From the NCBI RefSeq assembly GCF_010727945.1, contig NZ_AP022569.1, positions 2,046,001 to 2,110,000 on the forward strand: a stretch of DNA of 64,000 nt, given 5' to 3'. Source of the DNA: Mycobacterium cookii (lineage in GTDB: Bacteria; Actinomycetota; Actinomycetes; Mycobacteriales; Mycobacteriaceae). The position numbers and the translations under genes are program-made. The stretch's first letter is position 1. The number at the start of each line of letters is the position of its first letter. Shown here piece after piece: positions 7,719 through 15,581 of the stretch. The notes under the pieces are model-generated. The model had not been told where the DNA came from. It worked only from the letters and a program-made list of their open reading frames with translations, and did no database searches.

Positions 7719-9143
7719 TTACGCATCCCGCGCAAGCCGGGCACCCTTGGGTACCCGCTTACTGCGCGTGACGGACTTCGGCGGGACCGCGACAGACGAG
7801 GCCAGGCGTGCCACCGCTCGCTCGATGCCGGCCGCGAATTCGCTCACGTCGGAGGCCGCATCGAAATCGGCGGTGATGCCGAACACCAGGTCGTCGGCGT
7901 AGCTCAAAATCGCGACACCTGTTCGGACTTGCAGGGCGATCGGCAGAATCGGCAGCAGCTGCACGACAGGGCGGCCCATGATGCTGATTCGCTTCTGCGG
8001 GCCGGGGACATTGGTTGCCACCGTGACCACCGACCGCTGCGGCAGACGCGTCAGCGCCCGCATGGTCCACGCGGTCACCGGGAACGGAATGAGGTTCGTC
8101 GCCGCGACAGTCAGGCTGCCGGCCTCGCGCTGACCGCTGCTCTTTGCCTTCGTCAAGCGGCGCTGGATGACCCGCAGCTGCTCGACCGGGTCGGATTCTT
8201 CGACCGGAAGGTAGGGCAACAACAGCGACACGCGATTGTCGACCGCGTCGAGAGCATCGGTGGGGCGCACCGATACCGGCACCAACGTACGCAGCGAGCG
8301 GGCTCCCGGCCGTTCACCACGACGGATCAGCGCGGCGCGGTAGCTGTCGGTGATCGAAGCCAGTGCAACATCGTTGATCGTCACGCCGTAGCCCTTGCAG
8401 ACTTTCGTAACGTCTTTCATCGGCACCCGGGCGACAGCGTAGCGCCGCATGCCGGTGACCGGCCCATTCAGGCCCGTGGACTGAGCCGGACGACTAAGTG
8501 CCCCAACGAGTTCCAGCACACCTTCGATCGCGCGCGCTGCACCGCCGGAGACGGCGACCGACGTGCGCCACATCTGGTCGATCCAATGGCGAGGATCAAG
8601 TACCGAACGCTGCGGGCGATCGCTGTCGGATAGCGCCGGCGTCGGATGGATTTTGCTGACGAATGAGTCGCGGGTGCCCTCGTCGGAGAGGCGGGCGAGC
8701 AGTTGAGATGTCGCGATCCCGTCCGCGATGCAATGGTGGATCTTCGTCAACAGCGCCCACTGGCCGTTCTCGAGGCCCTCGATCATCCAGCATTCCCACA
8801 GCGGGTGATCCCGGTCCAGTCGCCGCTCCATGAGAGTTGCGACCAACCGGAACAGGGCTGTGTCGTCGCCCGGAGACAGCACCGCCGCCCGCCGCAGGTG
8901 GTGGCGAAGGTCGAAGGCATCGTCGTCGACCCACTCCGGGGCGGCAAGGTCGAGCGGATGCGTGTGCAGCACTTGGTTGAAGCGTGGGATCCCGGTCAGC
9001 CGTTCACCCAGACCCGCGACGAGCTCATCGAATTCGGGTGCGGGGCCGGAGATAACGGACAACGCGCCGACCGCCAGGCTGACATGCGGATCCGCGTCCT
9101 CCGCTTGCAGGAAGCTAGCGTCCAGCGTCGACAAGTGTTCCAT
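7719..9143 (-). CDS. tgs1: Triacylglycerol synthase, wax ester synthase/DGAT family (474 aa)
   Basis: It transfers an acyl chain from acyl-CoA to diacylglycerol, making storage triacylglycerol. The condensation-domain active-site motif HHxxxDG is 'HHCIADG' at residues 136-142. Later family blocks include 'NGPVTGMRRYAVARVPM', 'VTINDVALASITDSYR', 'RTLVPVSVR', 'NRVSLLLPYLPV' and 'VTVATNVPGP'. The N-terminus 'MEHLSTLDASFLQAED' lines up with M. tuberculosis Tgs1 ('MNHLTTLDAGFLKAED'), which fixes the start at 9143 rather than 17 codons upstream. It lies 93 bases after fdxA on the same strand. Transcription may come from the fdxA DosR box, because I find no convincing box directly upstream. Confidence 0.92.
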   Translation of the reverse strand: MEHLSTLDASFLQAEDADPHVSLAVGALSVISGPAPEFDELVAGLGERLTGIPRFNQVLHTHPLDLAAPEWVDDDAFDLRHHLRRAAVLSPGDDTALFRLVATLMERRLDRDHPLWECWMIEGLENGQWALLTKIHHCIADGIATSQLLARLSDEGTRDSFVSKIHPTPALSDSDRPQRSVLDPRHWIDQMWRTSVAVSGGAARAIEGVLELVGALSRPAQSTGLNGPVTGMRRYAVARVPMKDVTKVCKGYGVTINDVALASITDSYRAALIRRGERPGARSLRTLVPVSVRPTDALDAVDNRVSLLLPYLPVEESDPVEQLRVIQRRLTKAKSSGQREAGSLTVAATNLIPFPVTAWTMRALTRLPQRSVVTVATNVPGPQKRISIMGRPVVQLLPILPIALQVRTGVAILSYADDLVFGITADFDAASDVSEFAAGIERAVARLASSVAVPPKSVTRSKRVPKGARLARDA

Positions 9144-9236
9144 GACAGCAACTCTGCTCTCCGGGAGTATCTGCGCGGCAGAGCCAGAAGTCACAACTCC
9201 AGGGGCACAGAGGACTTCGGCCGGTCCGCCGCAATG

Positions 9237-9581
9237 CTAAGAATCCTGTCGCGGCATAGCCGCGATCAGCGGTGTGTCCACCCCGACCGGGCCCAGTGCG
9301 GCAGCTCCCCCGGGGGAGTCGAGCGGGTCAGCGCGACCGGGAAGCGGCTCGTAAAAGAAGGCGGCGTTGTCGGCGAGGTGCTGCTGTTGGTCGGCGGGCA
9401 AATCGATTTCGTAGTAGATCGCATCGACCCGGCAGGCCGACTTACAGGCACCGCAGTCCACGCATTCGTCCGGGTTGATGTACATCGACCGGGCACCTTC
9501 GTAGATGCAGTCGACCGGACACTCCTGAGCGCAGGACTTGTCCATCACGTCGAGGCATGCACTACCGATCACATAGGTCAT
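9237..9581 (-). CDS. fdxA: 7Fe ferredoxin FdxA (114 aa)
   Basis: This is a small electron carrier with a [3Fe-4S] and a [4Fe-4S] cluster. Cysteine spacing is visible in 'CLDVMDKSCAQECPVDCIYEG' and 'CVDCGACKSAC'. The sequence is nearly collinear with M. tuberculosis FdxA (Rv2007c, 114 aa), a strongly DosR-induced gene, including the C-terminal 'SPGGAAALGPVGVDTPLIAA'. The partner enzymes are not known; it may feed nitroreductases or P450s under hypoxia (inference). The DosR box at 9641-9654 is centred 66 bases before the ATG. Confidence 0.95.
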   Translation of the reverse strand: MTYVIGSACLDVMDKSCAQECPVDCIYEGARSMYINPDECVDCGACKSACRVDAIYYEIDLPADQQQHLADNAAFFYEPLPGRADPLDSPGGAAALGPVGVDTPLIAAMPRQDS

Positions 9582-9640
9582 GCGTGTCAGGCTAGCAACG
9601 AAATCGCGCTGCCGACCGCGGCCGAACGGCCCGCAATCCA

Positions 9641-9654
9641 GGGACCAAAGTCCT
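9641..9654. promoter_or_regulatory. DosR box of fdxA
   Basis: GGGACCAAAGTCCT matches 12 of 14 core positions of the DosR consensus. It lies in the 97-base gap between dosR and fdxA. Confidence 0.75.
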
Positions 9655-9678
9655 TGGTATCGCTATGGATAACCGGTC

Positions 9679-10326
9679 TCAGCTGCTCGGTTGCTGCGCT
9701 CTTCCGACTTTGGTCGCGAACACCGCGGCTTGCGTACGCCGTTCCATGCCGAGTTTGGCGAGCAGCCGGGACACGTAGTTCTTGACCGTCTTTTCGGCCA
9801 AGAACATGCGATCTGCGATCTGCTTGTTGGTCAGGCCCTCACTGAGCAGACCCAACAGCGTGCGCTCCTGGCTGCTGAGACCCGAGAGCGGATCCGGCTT
9901 TTCGGCTTCTCCACGAAGCTTCGACATCAGCGCGGCCGCGGCACGGTTGTCGAGTAGCGACCTGCCCGCGCCGACATCCTTGACGGCCTGGGCCAATTCC
10001 ATCCCCTTGATGTCTTTGACCACGTAGCCGCTGGCGCCTGCCAGGATCGCGTCGAGCATCGCCTCGTCGGAGGTGAACGACGTCAGCATCAAGCATCGCA
10101 GGTCGGGCACGCTGGACAGCAAGTCGCGACAGAGCTCGATGCCGTTGCCATCCGGCAGCCGAACGTCGAGCACCGCCACGTCGGGACGCACCGCGGGGAT
10201 CCTCGCGAGCGCTTCGGCGACGGAACCTGCCTCGCCCACGACGTCGAGTTCTGGATCGGTTTTGAGCAGCTCGATCAAGCCGCGACGTACCACTTCGTGA
10301 TCGTCCACCAAGAAAACCGTGACCAC
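9679..10326 (-). CDS. dosR: Dormancy response regulator DosR/DevR (NarL/FixJ family, 215 aa)
   Basis: This is the transcription activator of the hypoxia/NO dormancy regulon. The receiver domain keeps Asp8, Asp9, phospho-acceptor Asp54, Thr82 and Lys104. The LuxR-type helix-turn-helix '[25 protein letters not shown]' keeps the DNA-contact residues Lys179, Lys182 and Asn183, all at the same numbers as in M. tuberculosis DosR, as is Thr205. The start is set at a GTG (10326), giving '[17 protein letters not shown]' as in M. tuberculosis, with GGAGG about 9 bases upstream. A TTG two codons earlier is an alternative. Unlike M. tuberculosis, no kinase gene follows directly: fdxA comes next, and the DosS-like kinase is 2.6 kb away. 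The USP gene at 10648 diverges from it, comparable to Rv3134c but in the opposite orientation. Confidence 0.95.
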   Translation of the reverse strand: MVTVFLVDDHEVVRRGLIELLKTDPELDVVGEAGSVAEALARIPAVRPDVAVLDVRLPDGNGIELCRDLLSSVPDLRCLMLTSFTSDEAMLDAILAGASGYVVKDIKGMELAQAVKDVGAGRSLLDNRAAAALMSKLRGEAEKPDPLSGLSSQERTLLGLLSEGLTNKQIADRMFLAEKTVKNYVSRLLAKLGMERRTQAAVFATKVGRAQQPSS

Positions 10327-10647
10327 AGTCAACCCCCTCCGAAGATGCGCCTGCCGCCTGTCAGCGGTGGCCGCGCACGGTGAGCACGCTGCATGTTACG
10401 CGTTCGGCCGACGCCTCCGTTGGCGATCGCCGACGCGACATCACACCCCACGTCGCTCCATGATGCTGGTAGTAAGCCTATTGCCGATCGTCCCACGTTA
10501 AACGCAGAACCGCCGGGTGCTTTAGGGCCTTTGGTCCTCGGATGGCGGATAACCGACCGATCGCCCACGCATCGGTGACCAACGACTCTGGCCGTGCCGA
10601 GCCGTCCCGAACACGATGAAGGCCACAAATCAGATCGGAGATACTCA
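10327..10647. promoter_or_regulatory. 321-base divergent intergenic region between dosR and a USP gene
   Basis: It contains no convincing gene. A DosR-like box sits at 10525-10538, about 205 bases from the dosR start and 116 bases from the USP start. Autoregulation of dosR would have to act from this distance or from a weaker site I do not see. An open frame at 10393-10578 is considered a chance frame. Confidence 0.5.
10525..10538. promoter_or_regulatory. DosR-like box between dosR and the 10648 USP gene
   Basis: GGGCCTTTGGTCCT matches 11 of 14 core positions and is palindromic apart from its flanking bases. Confidence 0.6.
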
Positions 10648-11466
10648 GTGCGCGAGCCATCGCCCCGGTGTGTCGTGGTCGGTACCGACGGCTCACGCTC
10701 CGCTCTGCGCGCCGCTCTATGGGCCGTCGACGAAGCAGTAGACCGCTCCGTGCCAATGCGATTCGTGTATGCGACCGAGTCCCTCGATATCACGCACGCA
10801 CAACGCGCTATTCGCGATGCGGTCGCCGCAGTCGCCGCGACGGGCAAGCACGTCGAGATCGAGAGCGACATCGTGCCCGACCGTCCGATCAGCATTCTGC
10901 TGTCGGAATCACGTTCTGCGGCAATGGTTTGTGTCGGCTCGACGGGATTGCGGAACGCGGTACACGGACACATCGGCTCCACGGCGTCAGCTTTGGCGAA
11001 TTACGCCCACTGTCCGGTGGCAGTCGTGCCGATCACCTACGACCCCGCTGCGTCCGGCGCCGTCCTGGCGGTCGTGGACGAACCACATTGCAGCAGAGCT
11101 GTCTTGCAGCTCGCCGTCCGCGAAGCTCGTCTCCGTGGCGCACAGTTGCAAGTGATGACAGCACGGTCGCACCAAGGCGACGGGCTGCCGGACGAGAAAG
11201 CGCCGGGGGCTTCGGCGCGACTGGAGCGGGACCTGGCACCGTGGCGACGGGGCAATCCCGACGTCGACATCCGCTCGGTCGCACAGCATGGCGGCGTCGC
11301 CAATTATCTGGCGCATTCGCTACGGAGCGGCGAACCGGTCCACATTGTGGTCACGGATCCGCTGCGCCCGGGGACGACCGACATGCTGCTCGGATCCGCC
11401 GGTCGTGCAGCGCTGGACGCCGCGAGTTGCACGCTCGTCCTGTGCGATCGGCAAGGGTGGTTGTGA
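10648..11466 (+). CDS. Universal stress protein, Rv3134c-like (272 aa)
   Basis: It is a two-domain USP whose first domain has 'VVVGTDGSRSALRAALWAVDEA' and an intact nucleotide motif 'GSTGLRNAVHGHIGS'. The second domain is degenerate. Its position divergent from dosR and its overall size recall Rv3134c (268 aa), which precedes dosR in M. tuberculosis. The GTG at 10648 was chosen because GGAG lies 7 bases upstream; the frame extends to an ATG at 10594 without such a site. The role is unknown beyond likely nucleotide binding in the cytosol. Confidence 0.82.
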   Translation: MREPSPRCVVVGTDGSRSALRAALWAVDEAVDRSVPMRFVYATESLDITHAQRAIRDAVAAVAATGKHVEIESDIVPDRPISILLSESRSAAMVCVGSTGLRNAVHGHIGSTASALANYAHCPVAVVPITYDPAASGAVLAVVDEPHCSRAVLQLAVREARLRGAQLQVMTARSHQGDGLPDEKAPGASARLERDLAPWRRGNPDVDIRSVAQHGGVANYLAHSLRSGEPVHIVVTDPLRPGTTDMLLGSAGRAALDAASCTLVLCDRQGWL

Positions 11467-11489
11467 CTCCAGCCTGCGACCGGCGCCGC

Positions 11490-13754
11490 TCACGAGCTCA
11501 GCACCCGCTCGCCGATCACCCGGTCGCGGCGCAGCGCGGCGAGTTCGTCGCGGGATAGTCCCAGGGCGCCGAGTATCTCGTCGTTGTGTTGGCCGAGGGT
11601 GGGCGGGGCGAACCGATGGTGGCGGGTTGGCCCCGGCGTGATCCGCAGCGGCCAGCCGGGATAGCGGTGCCGCCCGGTGACCGCGTGACAGAAATCCTCG
11701 TAGTACCCGCGGCCATCGAGCGCGGGTAGCTCGTACATCAGCTCCGACGTCACGACACGTTCAGCGGGAATGCCGCGATCCTGTAGCGCCGCAACTATAT
11801 CGGTGGGCGCTCGGGCGCTGGTCCATGCCGCGACGGCCTCGTCGAAGGCGTCGTGATCGTCTCGTGGCAGGCCGGGGCAATCCATCACGTCGACGAGTCG
11901 TGACCAGTCTTTGTCGTCGCGCACCGACAGTGCCACCCACGCATCGGCGGTGTCGGTCGGGTAGACGCCCTGGCGGTAGCCGCGCCGACGGTTGCCTTCT
12001 CGCGGACGGACGATCCCGTTCATCGAGTACTCGATCACCGGTTCGGCGGTGACCGCTGCGCCGACTTCGATTTGGGCGACCTCGATCAGCTGGCCTTCGC
12101 CGGTGCGACGGCGATGCTCGAGTGCGGCGAGCAGTGCCACCCCGGCGTGCACACCGACGATCGGGTCGGCGGGGCCTTGCACGTTGCACGGCGGACCTTG
12201 CGGGTAACCGGTCACCGCCGACATGCCGGACACCTGCTCGATGTTCAGCGCCCAGCCGACATAGTCCCGCCACGGACCGTCGAGTCCGAATCCCGGCATC
12301 CGGACGGCGATCACGTCGGGGCGCAGCGCGATCAGTGAGTCGTAGTCCAACCCGAACTGCTCGACCACTCGCGGGGAGAAGTTCTCGACGACGACGTCGG
12401 CCTGCTCCGCCAGCTTGTAGGCGATCTCGCGGCCGCGCTGAGAGGTCAGGTCGAGCGTGACGTCACGCTTGTTCAGGTTGGTGGCCTGCCAGAGCGCGCC
12501 ACGCTCGTACCAGTCCTCCCCCTCGATCGGTAGCGCACCGGAATAGCGGAAACCGTCGGGCCGCTGGATGGATTCGACCTTGACCACGTCGGCGCCGAAC
12601 GCGCCGAGGTAGCAGGTGAGATATCCGCCTGCCCAAAACGTGGTCAGGTCAAGCACTTTCAGGCCCGCGAACGGCAACGACGGACCGTCGACCGGAGCGA
12701 TCCGGTGCCTCCTCGACGACGGTGTGGCGTGCGCGGCGCCCGCGGGGGTTTTCGAGAGGCGGAACGGCGGGCCCGGTCGCCGAAACGACCAGCCGTCCGC
12801 GCCGCCGTCGACGAAGAAATCCCGCTTGACGTATTGCGGGCAGCGCAGGGCGTCGGCGCCGTCGGCGACGGGTGCCGCGGGGATCCGCAGCGCCTGGCTG
12901 AGTTCGACGATGTCGACGACACTACGTTCGCTCAGCCACGGCTGGGCCGCCGCAAAGAACTCGGCGCGTTCCGGACCGCCCATCATGATCGCGAATTGTT
13001 GTTCGCCGTAGTCGGGCAGCTCGAGCATCGCGCACACGTCGAGCCAGTGCTGTCCGGTCAGACAGTTGATCCCCACCCAACCGTCGGCCGCCCGGACCAC
13101 GCCGAGCATCGGCGCCTGCCGAACGTTCGACGGCAGGCCCAGGGCGCGCATGCGTTCGGCCATCAGCATCGGATACGGCAGCGTCGACAGCAGCGCCTCC
13201 AACACGGAGACGTCGACCTCGGTCACTTGATCGGTGGGCGCGATGCGCAACGCGGTCAGCGCACCCAGCGCGGCGTAGGCGCCCGCGACGTATTCGGCGA
13301 TCCGCGCGCCCGCCTGCACGGGTGGTCGTTCGGGATCGCGCGCGCTGATCCAGCCGGCTGCCGCCTGCATGGTCAGCGGCGTTTCCGCCCGGTCGCGAAA
13401 CGGGCTGTGCTGTCCGAAATTCGAGATGTGCACTGCCACCAGGCCCCGATGCGACGACGGCGTGGTTCCCGTGTCGATCAGCACGTCGGCGTCGGCGATG
13501 AGTCGACGGGCGCTGTCACCGGTGGCATCAAGGACCACGACGCGCTTTCCCGCATTGAGATACTCGAACAGCCCGCTGCGGTCAGGGTCTGATTCGCCGC
13601 CGGGAAACGGACCCCATCGTCGCAACGGATCTCCCTCTGGTGCTTCGATTTTCGTGACCTGGGCACCGAGGTCGGCCAGCAACTTGCCGCAGTATGGGCC
13701 GGAGATCTCGTCGGCGATCTCGACGACGCGCAGACCGTCCAGGGCACCGGTCAT
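11490..13754 (-). CDS. Two-domain CaiB/BaiF (family III) CoA-transferase (754 aa)
   Basis: Two family III CoA-transferase units are fused. The first begins 'LDGLRVVEIADEISGPYCGKLLADLGAQVTKIE', the second near residue 365 with 'FAGLKVLDLTTFWAGGYLTCYLGAFGADVVKVES'. Each single-domain relative is about 400 residues. The catalytic aspartate is kept in the C-half (Asp530 in 'GPADPIVGVHAG'). The N-half has Glu154 in 'ARIAEYVAGAYAALG', so it may be impaired or structural. Such enzymes move CoA between carboxylic acids and would activate the substrate of the neighbouring beta-oxidation-like operon (inference). The ATG at 13754 overlaps the stop of the last tiny frame of the 53-bp repeats, which link it to the upstream aldehyde dehydrogenase gene. 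Confidence 0.88.
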   Translation of the reverse strand: MTGALDGLRVVEIADEISGPYCGKLLADLGAQVTKIEAPEGDPLRRWGPFPGGESDPDRSGLFEYLNAGKRVVVLDATGDSARRLIADADVLIDTGTTPSSHRGLVAVHISNFGQHSPFRDRAETPLTMQAAAGWISARDPERPPVQAGARIAEYVAGAYAALGALTALRIAPTDQVTEVDVSVLEALLSTLPYPMLMAERMRALGLPSNVRQAPMLGVVRAADGWVGINCLTGQHWLDVCAMLELPDYGEQQFAIMMGGPERAEFFAAAQPWLSERSVVDIVELSQALRIPAAPVADGADALRCPQYVKRDFFVDGGADGWSFRRPGPPFRLSKTPAGAAHATPSSRRHRIAPVDGPSLPFAGLKVLDLTTFWAGGYLTCYLGAFGADVVKVESIQRPDGFRYSGALPIEGEDWYERGALWQATNLNKRDVTLDLTSQRGREIAYKLAEQADVVVENFSPRVVEQFGLDYDSLIALRPDVIAVRMPGFGLDGPWRDYVGWALNIEQVSGMSAVTGYPQGPPCNVQGPADPIVGVHAGVALLAALEHRRRTGEGQLIEVAQIEVGAAVTAEPVIEYSMNGIVRPREGNRRRGYRQGVYPTDTADAWVALSVRDDKDWSRLVDVMDCPGLPRDDHDAFDEAVAAWTSARAPTDIVAALQDRGIPAERVVTSELMYELPALDGRGYYEDFCHAVTGRHRYPGWPLRITPGPTRHHRFAPPTLGQHNDEILGALGLSRDELAALRRDRVIGERVLSS

Positions 13755-13755
13755 G

Positions 13756-13914
13756 AGCGCCACTCCTCAGCATCGCTTCGCTCTGCATCGTCGCCGGCGC
13801 AGGTCATCAGCGCCACTCCTCAGCATCGCTTCGCTCTGCATCGTCGCCGGCGCAGGTCATCAGCGCCACTCCTCAGCATCGCTTCGCTCTGCATCGTCGC
13901 CGGCGCAGGTCATC
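13756..13914. repeat. Three tandem 53-bp MIRU-like repeats
   Basis: Three perfect 53-base copies (13756-13808, 13809-13861, 13862-13914) fill the gap between the aldehyde dehydrogenase and CoA-transferase genes. Read on the minus strand, each copy holds a GAGGAG ribosome site and an ATG that opens a 17-codon frame (MTCAGDDAERSDAEEWR). Its TGA overlaps the next ATG as TGATG. The final copy reads ...CGC TCA TGA and overlaps the CoA-transferase ATG as ATGA. This size and the start/stop coupling are those of mycobacterial interspersed repetitive units (known 53-bp MIRU variant). Confidence 0.85.
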
Positions 13915-13920
13915 AGCGCG

Positions 13921-15384
13921 TCACGCCGGCAGCCCTATCGCCTTCGGCTCCATGTATTGGCGAATACCGATGATCCCGCCACTCTCCCGGCCGAACCCGC
14001 TCTGCTTGAATCCGCCGAAAGGCGCACCGCCGGGGCCGAATCCGTTGACGGCGATCTGTCCGGTGCGGATGCGGCGGGCGACGCCGAGCGCTCGGTCGAC
14101 GTCGGTCCCCCACACCGCGCCGGACAGGCCGTATTGCGAGTTGTTCGCGATGCGCACCGCGGCGTCGTCGCCGTCGTAGCGCAGCACCGACAGCACCGGC
14201 CCGAAGACCTCTTCCTGCGCGATTGCCGCATCCGGGGTGACCTCGGTGAGGATCGTCGGCTCGAAGTAGAAACCCTTCTCCAGACCTGCGGGCCGGCCAC
14301 CACCGGTCAACAGCTTGGCGCCGTCGTCCAGAGCCCGATCCACGTGTGCCTGAACACGTTTGCGCTGCGTGTCGCTGATCAGCGGACCCATCTGCACACC
14401 CGGATCAATTGGATCTCCGACCTTCACCGCCTGGGCCAGCGCGACCAGACGGTCGACCACCTCGTCGTGGATCGTGTCGGGCAGCAGCAGTCGGCTGTGC
14501 AGGATGCAGGCCTGCCCGGCGTGGAAGGAACAGGATTCGAACAACATACGTTGCAGCAGTTCGTCGTTCAGCGATACATCATCGAGGACGATGCTGGCCG
14601 ATTTGCCCCCGCATTCGAGCAGCAACCGTTTCATGGTCCCGCCCGCCGCGGCCATCACTTCGCGGCCGACTGCGGAGCTGCCGGTGAAGCTGACCATGTC
14701 GATCCGCGGATCGACGGTCAGCATCTTGCTGGAGTCGATGTCGGTCGGCGCTACCACGTTGACCACGCCCGCTGGAATATCGGTGTGCTCGTCGATGATT
14801 CGGGCCAGCGCGAGGCCGGCCAGTGGCGCCAGCGGCGACGGCTTGAGCACCACGGTGTTGCCCGCGGCCAGCGCGGCGCAGACCTTCATCACGTTGAGGG
14901 TGTGCGGGAAATTCCACGGCGTCAGGATCGACACGACGCCCAGCGGCTCGTAACGCAACAGCGTCTTGCCCGCGGCGCCGTATGCCTCGATCTGCTCCTC
15001 GACTGGATGGGTGGCGAGCTCGGCGGCGTTCAGCGCCGCGAACGCCGGCCCCTCGACGTGGATCACCCGCTCGTTCTCCGTGCAACCCCACTCCCGTTGC
15101 GCCAGCGCGAAGAAGTCGTCGGCGTGCGCCAGCAAGGCCTCACCCAGTTGGTTGAGTACCGCGGCCCGCTGCTCGGGCGTGACGTCGGCCCACGGTCCGG
15201 AGTCGAAGGCGGCGCGTGCCGCCGCGATCGCGCTTCTTACCTGGACGTGACTCGAGTCGGGAGCCGAGGCGAGCACCGTCTCGGTCGCCGGGTTGACGTC
15301 GTCGTAGCGGCCCTTATCGGGGTCGACCCATTGGCCGTCGATGTAGACCGCGTAGGTGTCGATCAGCGAGCGTAGGTCAGCCAT
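13921..15384 (-). CDS. Aldehyde dehydrogenase (NAD(P)+-dependent, 487 aa)
   Basis: It oxidises an aldehyde to the carboxylate. Family motifs are in order: 'PWNFPHTLNVMKVCAALAAGNTVVLKPS' (cofactor site), 'FTGSSAVGREVM', 'LLLECGGKSASIV' (general-base glutamate) and catalytic Cys293 in 'HAGQACILHSR', then 'EEVFGPVLSVLRYD' and 'PFGGFKQSGFGRE'. The length is typical. It is upstream of, and probably translationally linked to, the CoA-transferase through the MIRU repeats: aldehyde to acid to CoA ester is a sensible order. It diverges from the P450 operon across a 197-base gap. The physiological substrate cannot be read from sequence. Confidence 0.92.
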   Translation of the reverse strand: MADLRSLIDTYAVYIDGQWVDPDKGRYDDVNPATETVLASAPDSSHVQVRSAIAAARAAFDSGPWADVTPEQRAAVLNQLGEALLAHADDFFALAQREWGCTENERVIHVEGPAFAALNAAELATHPVEEQIEAYGAAGKTLLRYEPLGVVSILTPWNFPHTLNVMKVCAALAAGNTVVLKPSPLAPLAGLALARIIDEHTDIPAGVVNVVAPTDIDSSKMLTVDPRIDMVSFTGSSAVGREVMAAAGGTMKRLLLECGGKSASIVLDDVSLNDELLQRMLFESCSFHAGQACILHSRLLLPDTIHDEVVDRLVALAQAVKVGDPIDPGVQMGPLISDTQRKRVQAHVDRALDDGAKLLTGGGRPAGLEKGFYFEPTILTEVTPDAAIAQEEVFGPVLSVLRYDGDDAAVRIANNSQYGLSGAVWGTDVDRALGVARRIRTGQIAVNGFGPGGAPFGGFKQSGFGRESGGIIGIRQYMEPKAIGLPA

Positions 15385-15555
15385 GTTGATTCCTTAGGAC
15401 GGTCCGGCGGCTCAACGTTTGGTCTACACCTGTCCGACTGGTGTCGTCAATGCCCACTGCGAATGATCCGGCATTTCCCAACAACAGCAAGCATATTGAC
15501 ACCAACGACATCGTCGGAGTAGACAGAGTGAACCGGACAAATCACCAGAAAATGT

Positions 15556-15567
15556 ACGATCGGTCGT
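15556..15567. promoter_or_regulatory. Candidate TetR operator in the ALDH/P450 divergent promoter
   Basis: ACGATCGGTCGT is palindromic at 10 of 12 positions and sits 15 bases before the P450 start, next to its ribosome site. A looser inverted repeat, ACACC-9-GGTGT, lies near 15424-15442. The regulator would be the TetR protein at the operon's end (inference). Confidence 0.3.
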
Positions 15568-15581
15568 CAAAGGAGCCCCGG

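Noticed and set aside
9201..9220. GGGGCACAGAGGACTTC upstream of tgs1 as a DosR box
   Set aside because: Half-site spacing does not fit the 14-base core in any register; too few matches. Transcription from the fdxA box is a simpler explanation.
13756..13914. CRISPR-like array
   Set aside because: Units are directly abutting 53-mers without spacers and no cas genes are nearby; they fit MIRU elements.
13369..15375. 668-codon open frame antisense to the aldehyde dehydrogenase gene
   Set aside because: It covers a gene with complete catalytic motifs and runs through the MIRU repeats; composition typical of a shadow frame.
15385..15581. KstR/KstR2-type operator upstream of the igr-like operon
   Set aside because: No AACnnGTT-type sterol-regulator palindrome was found; the operon carries its own TetR gene.
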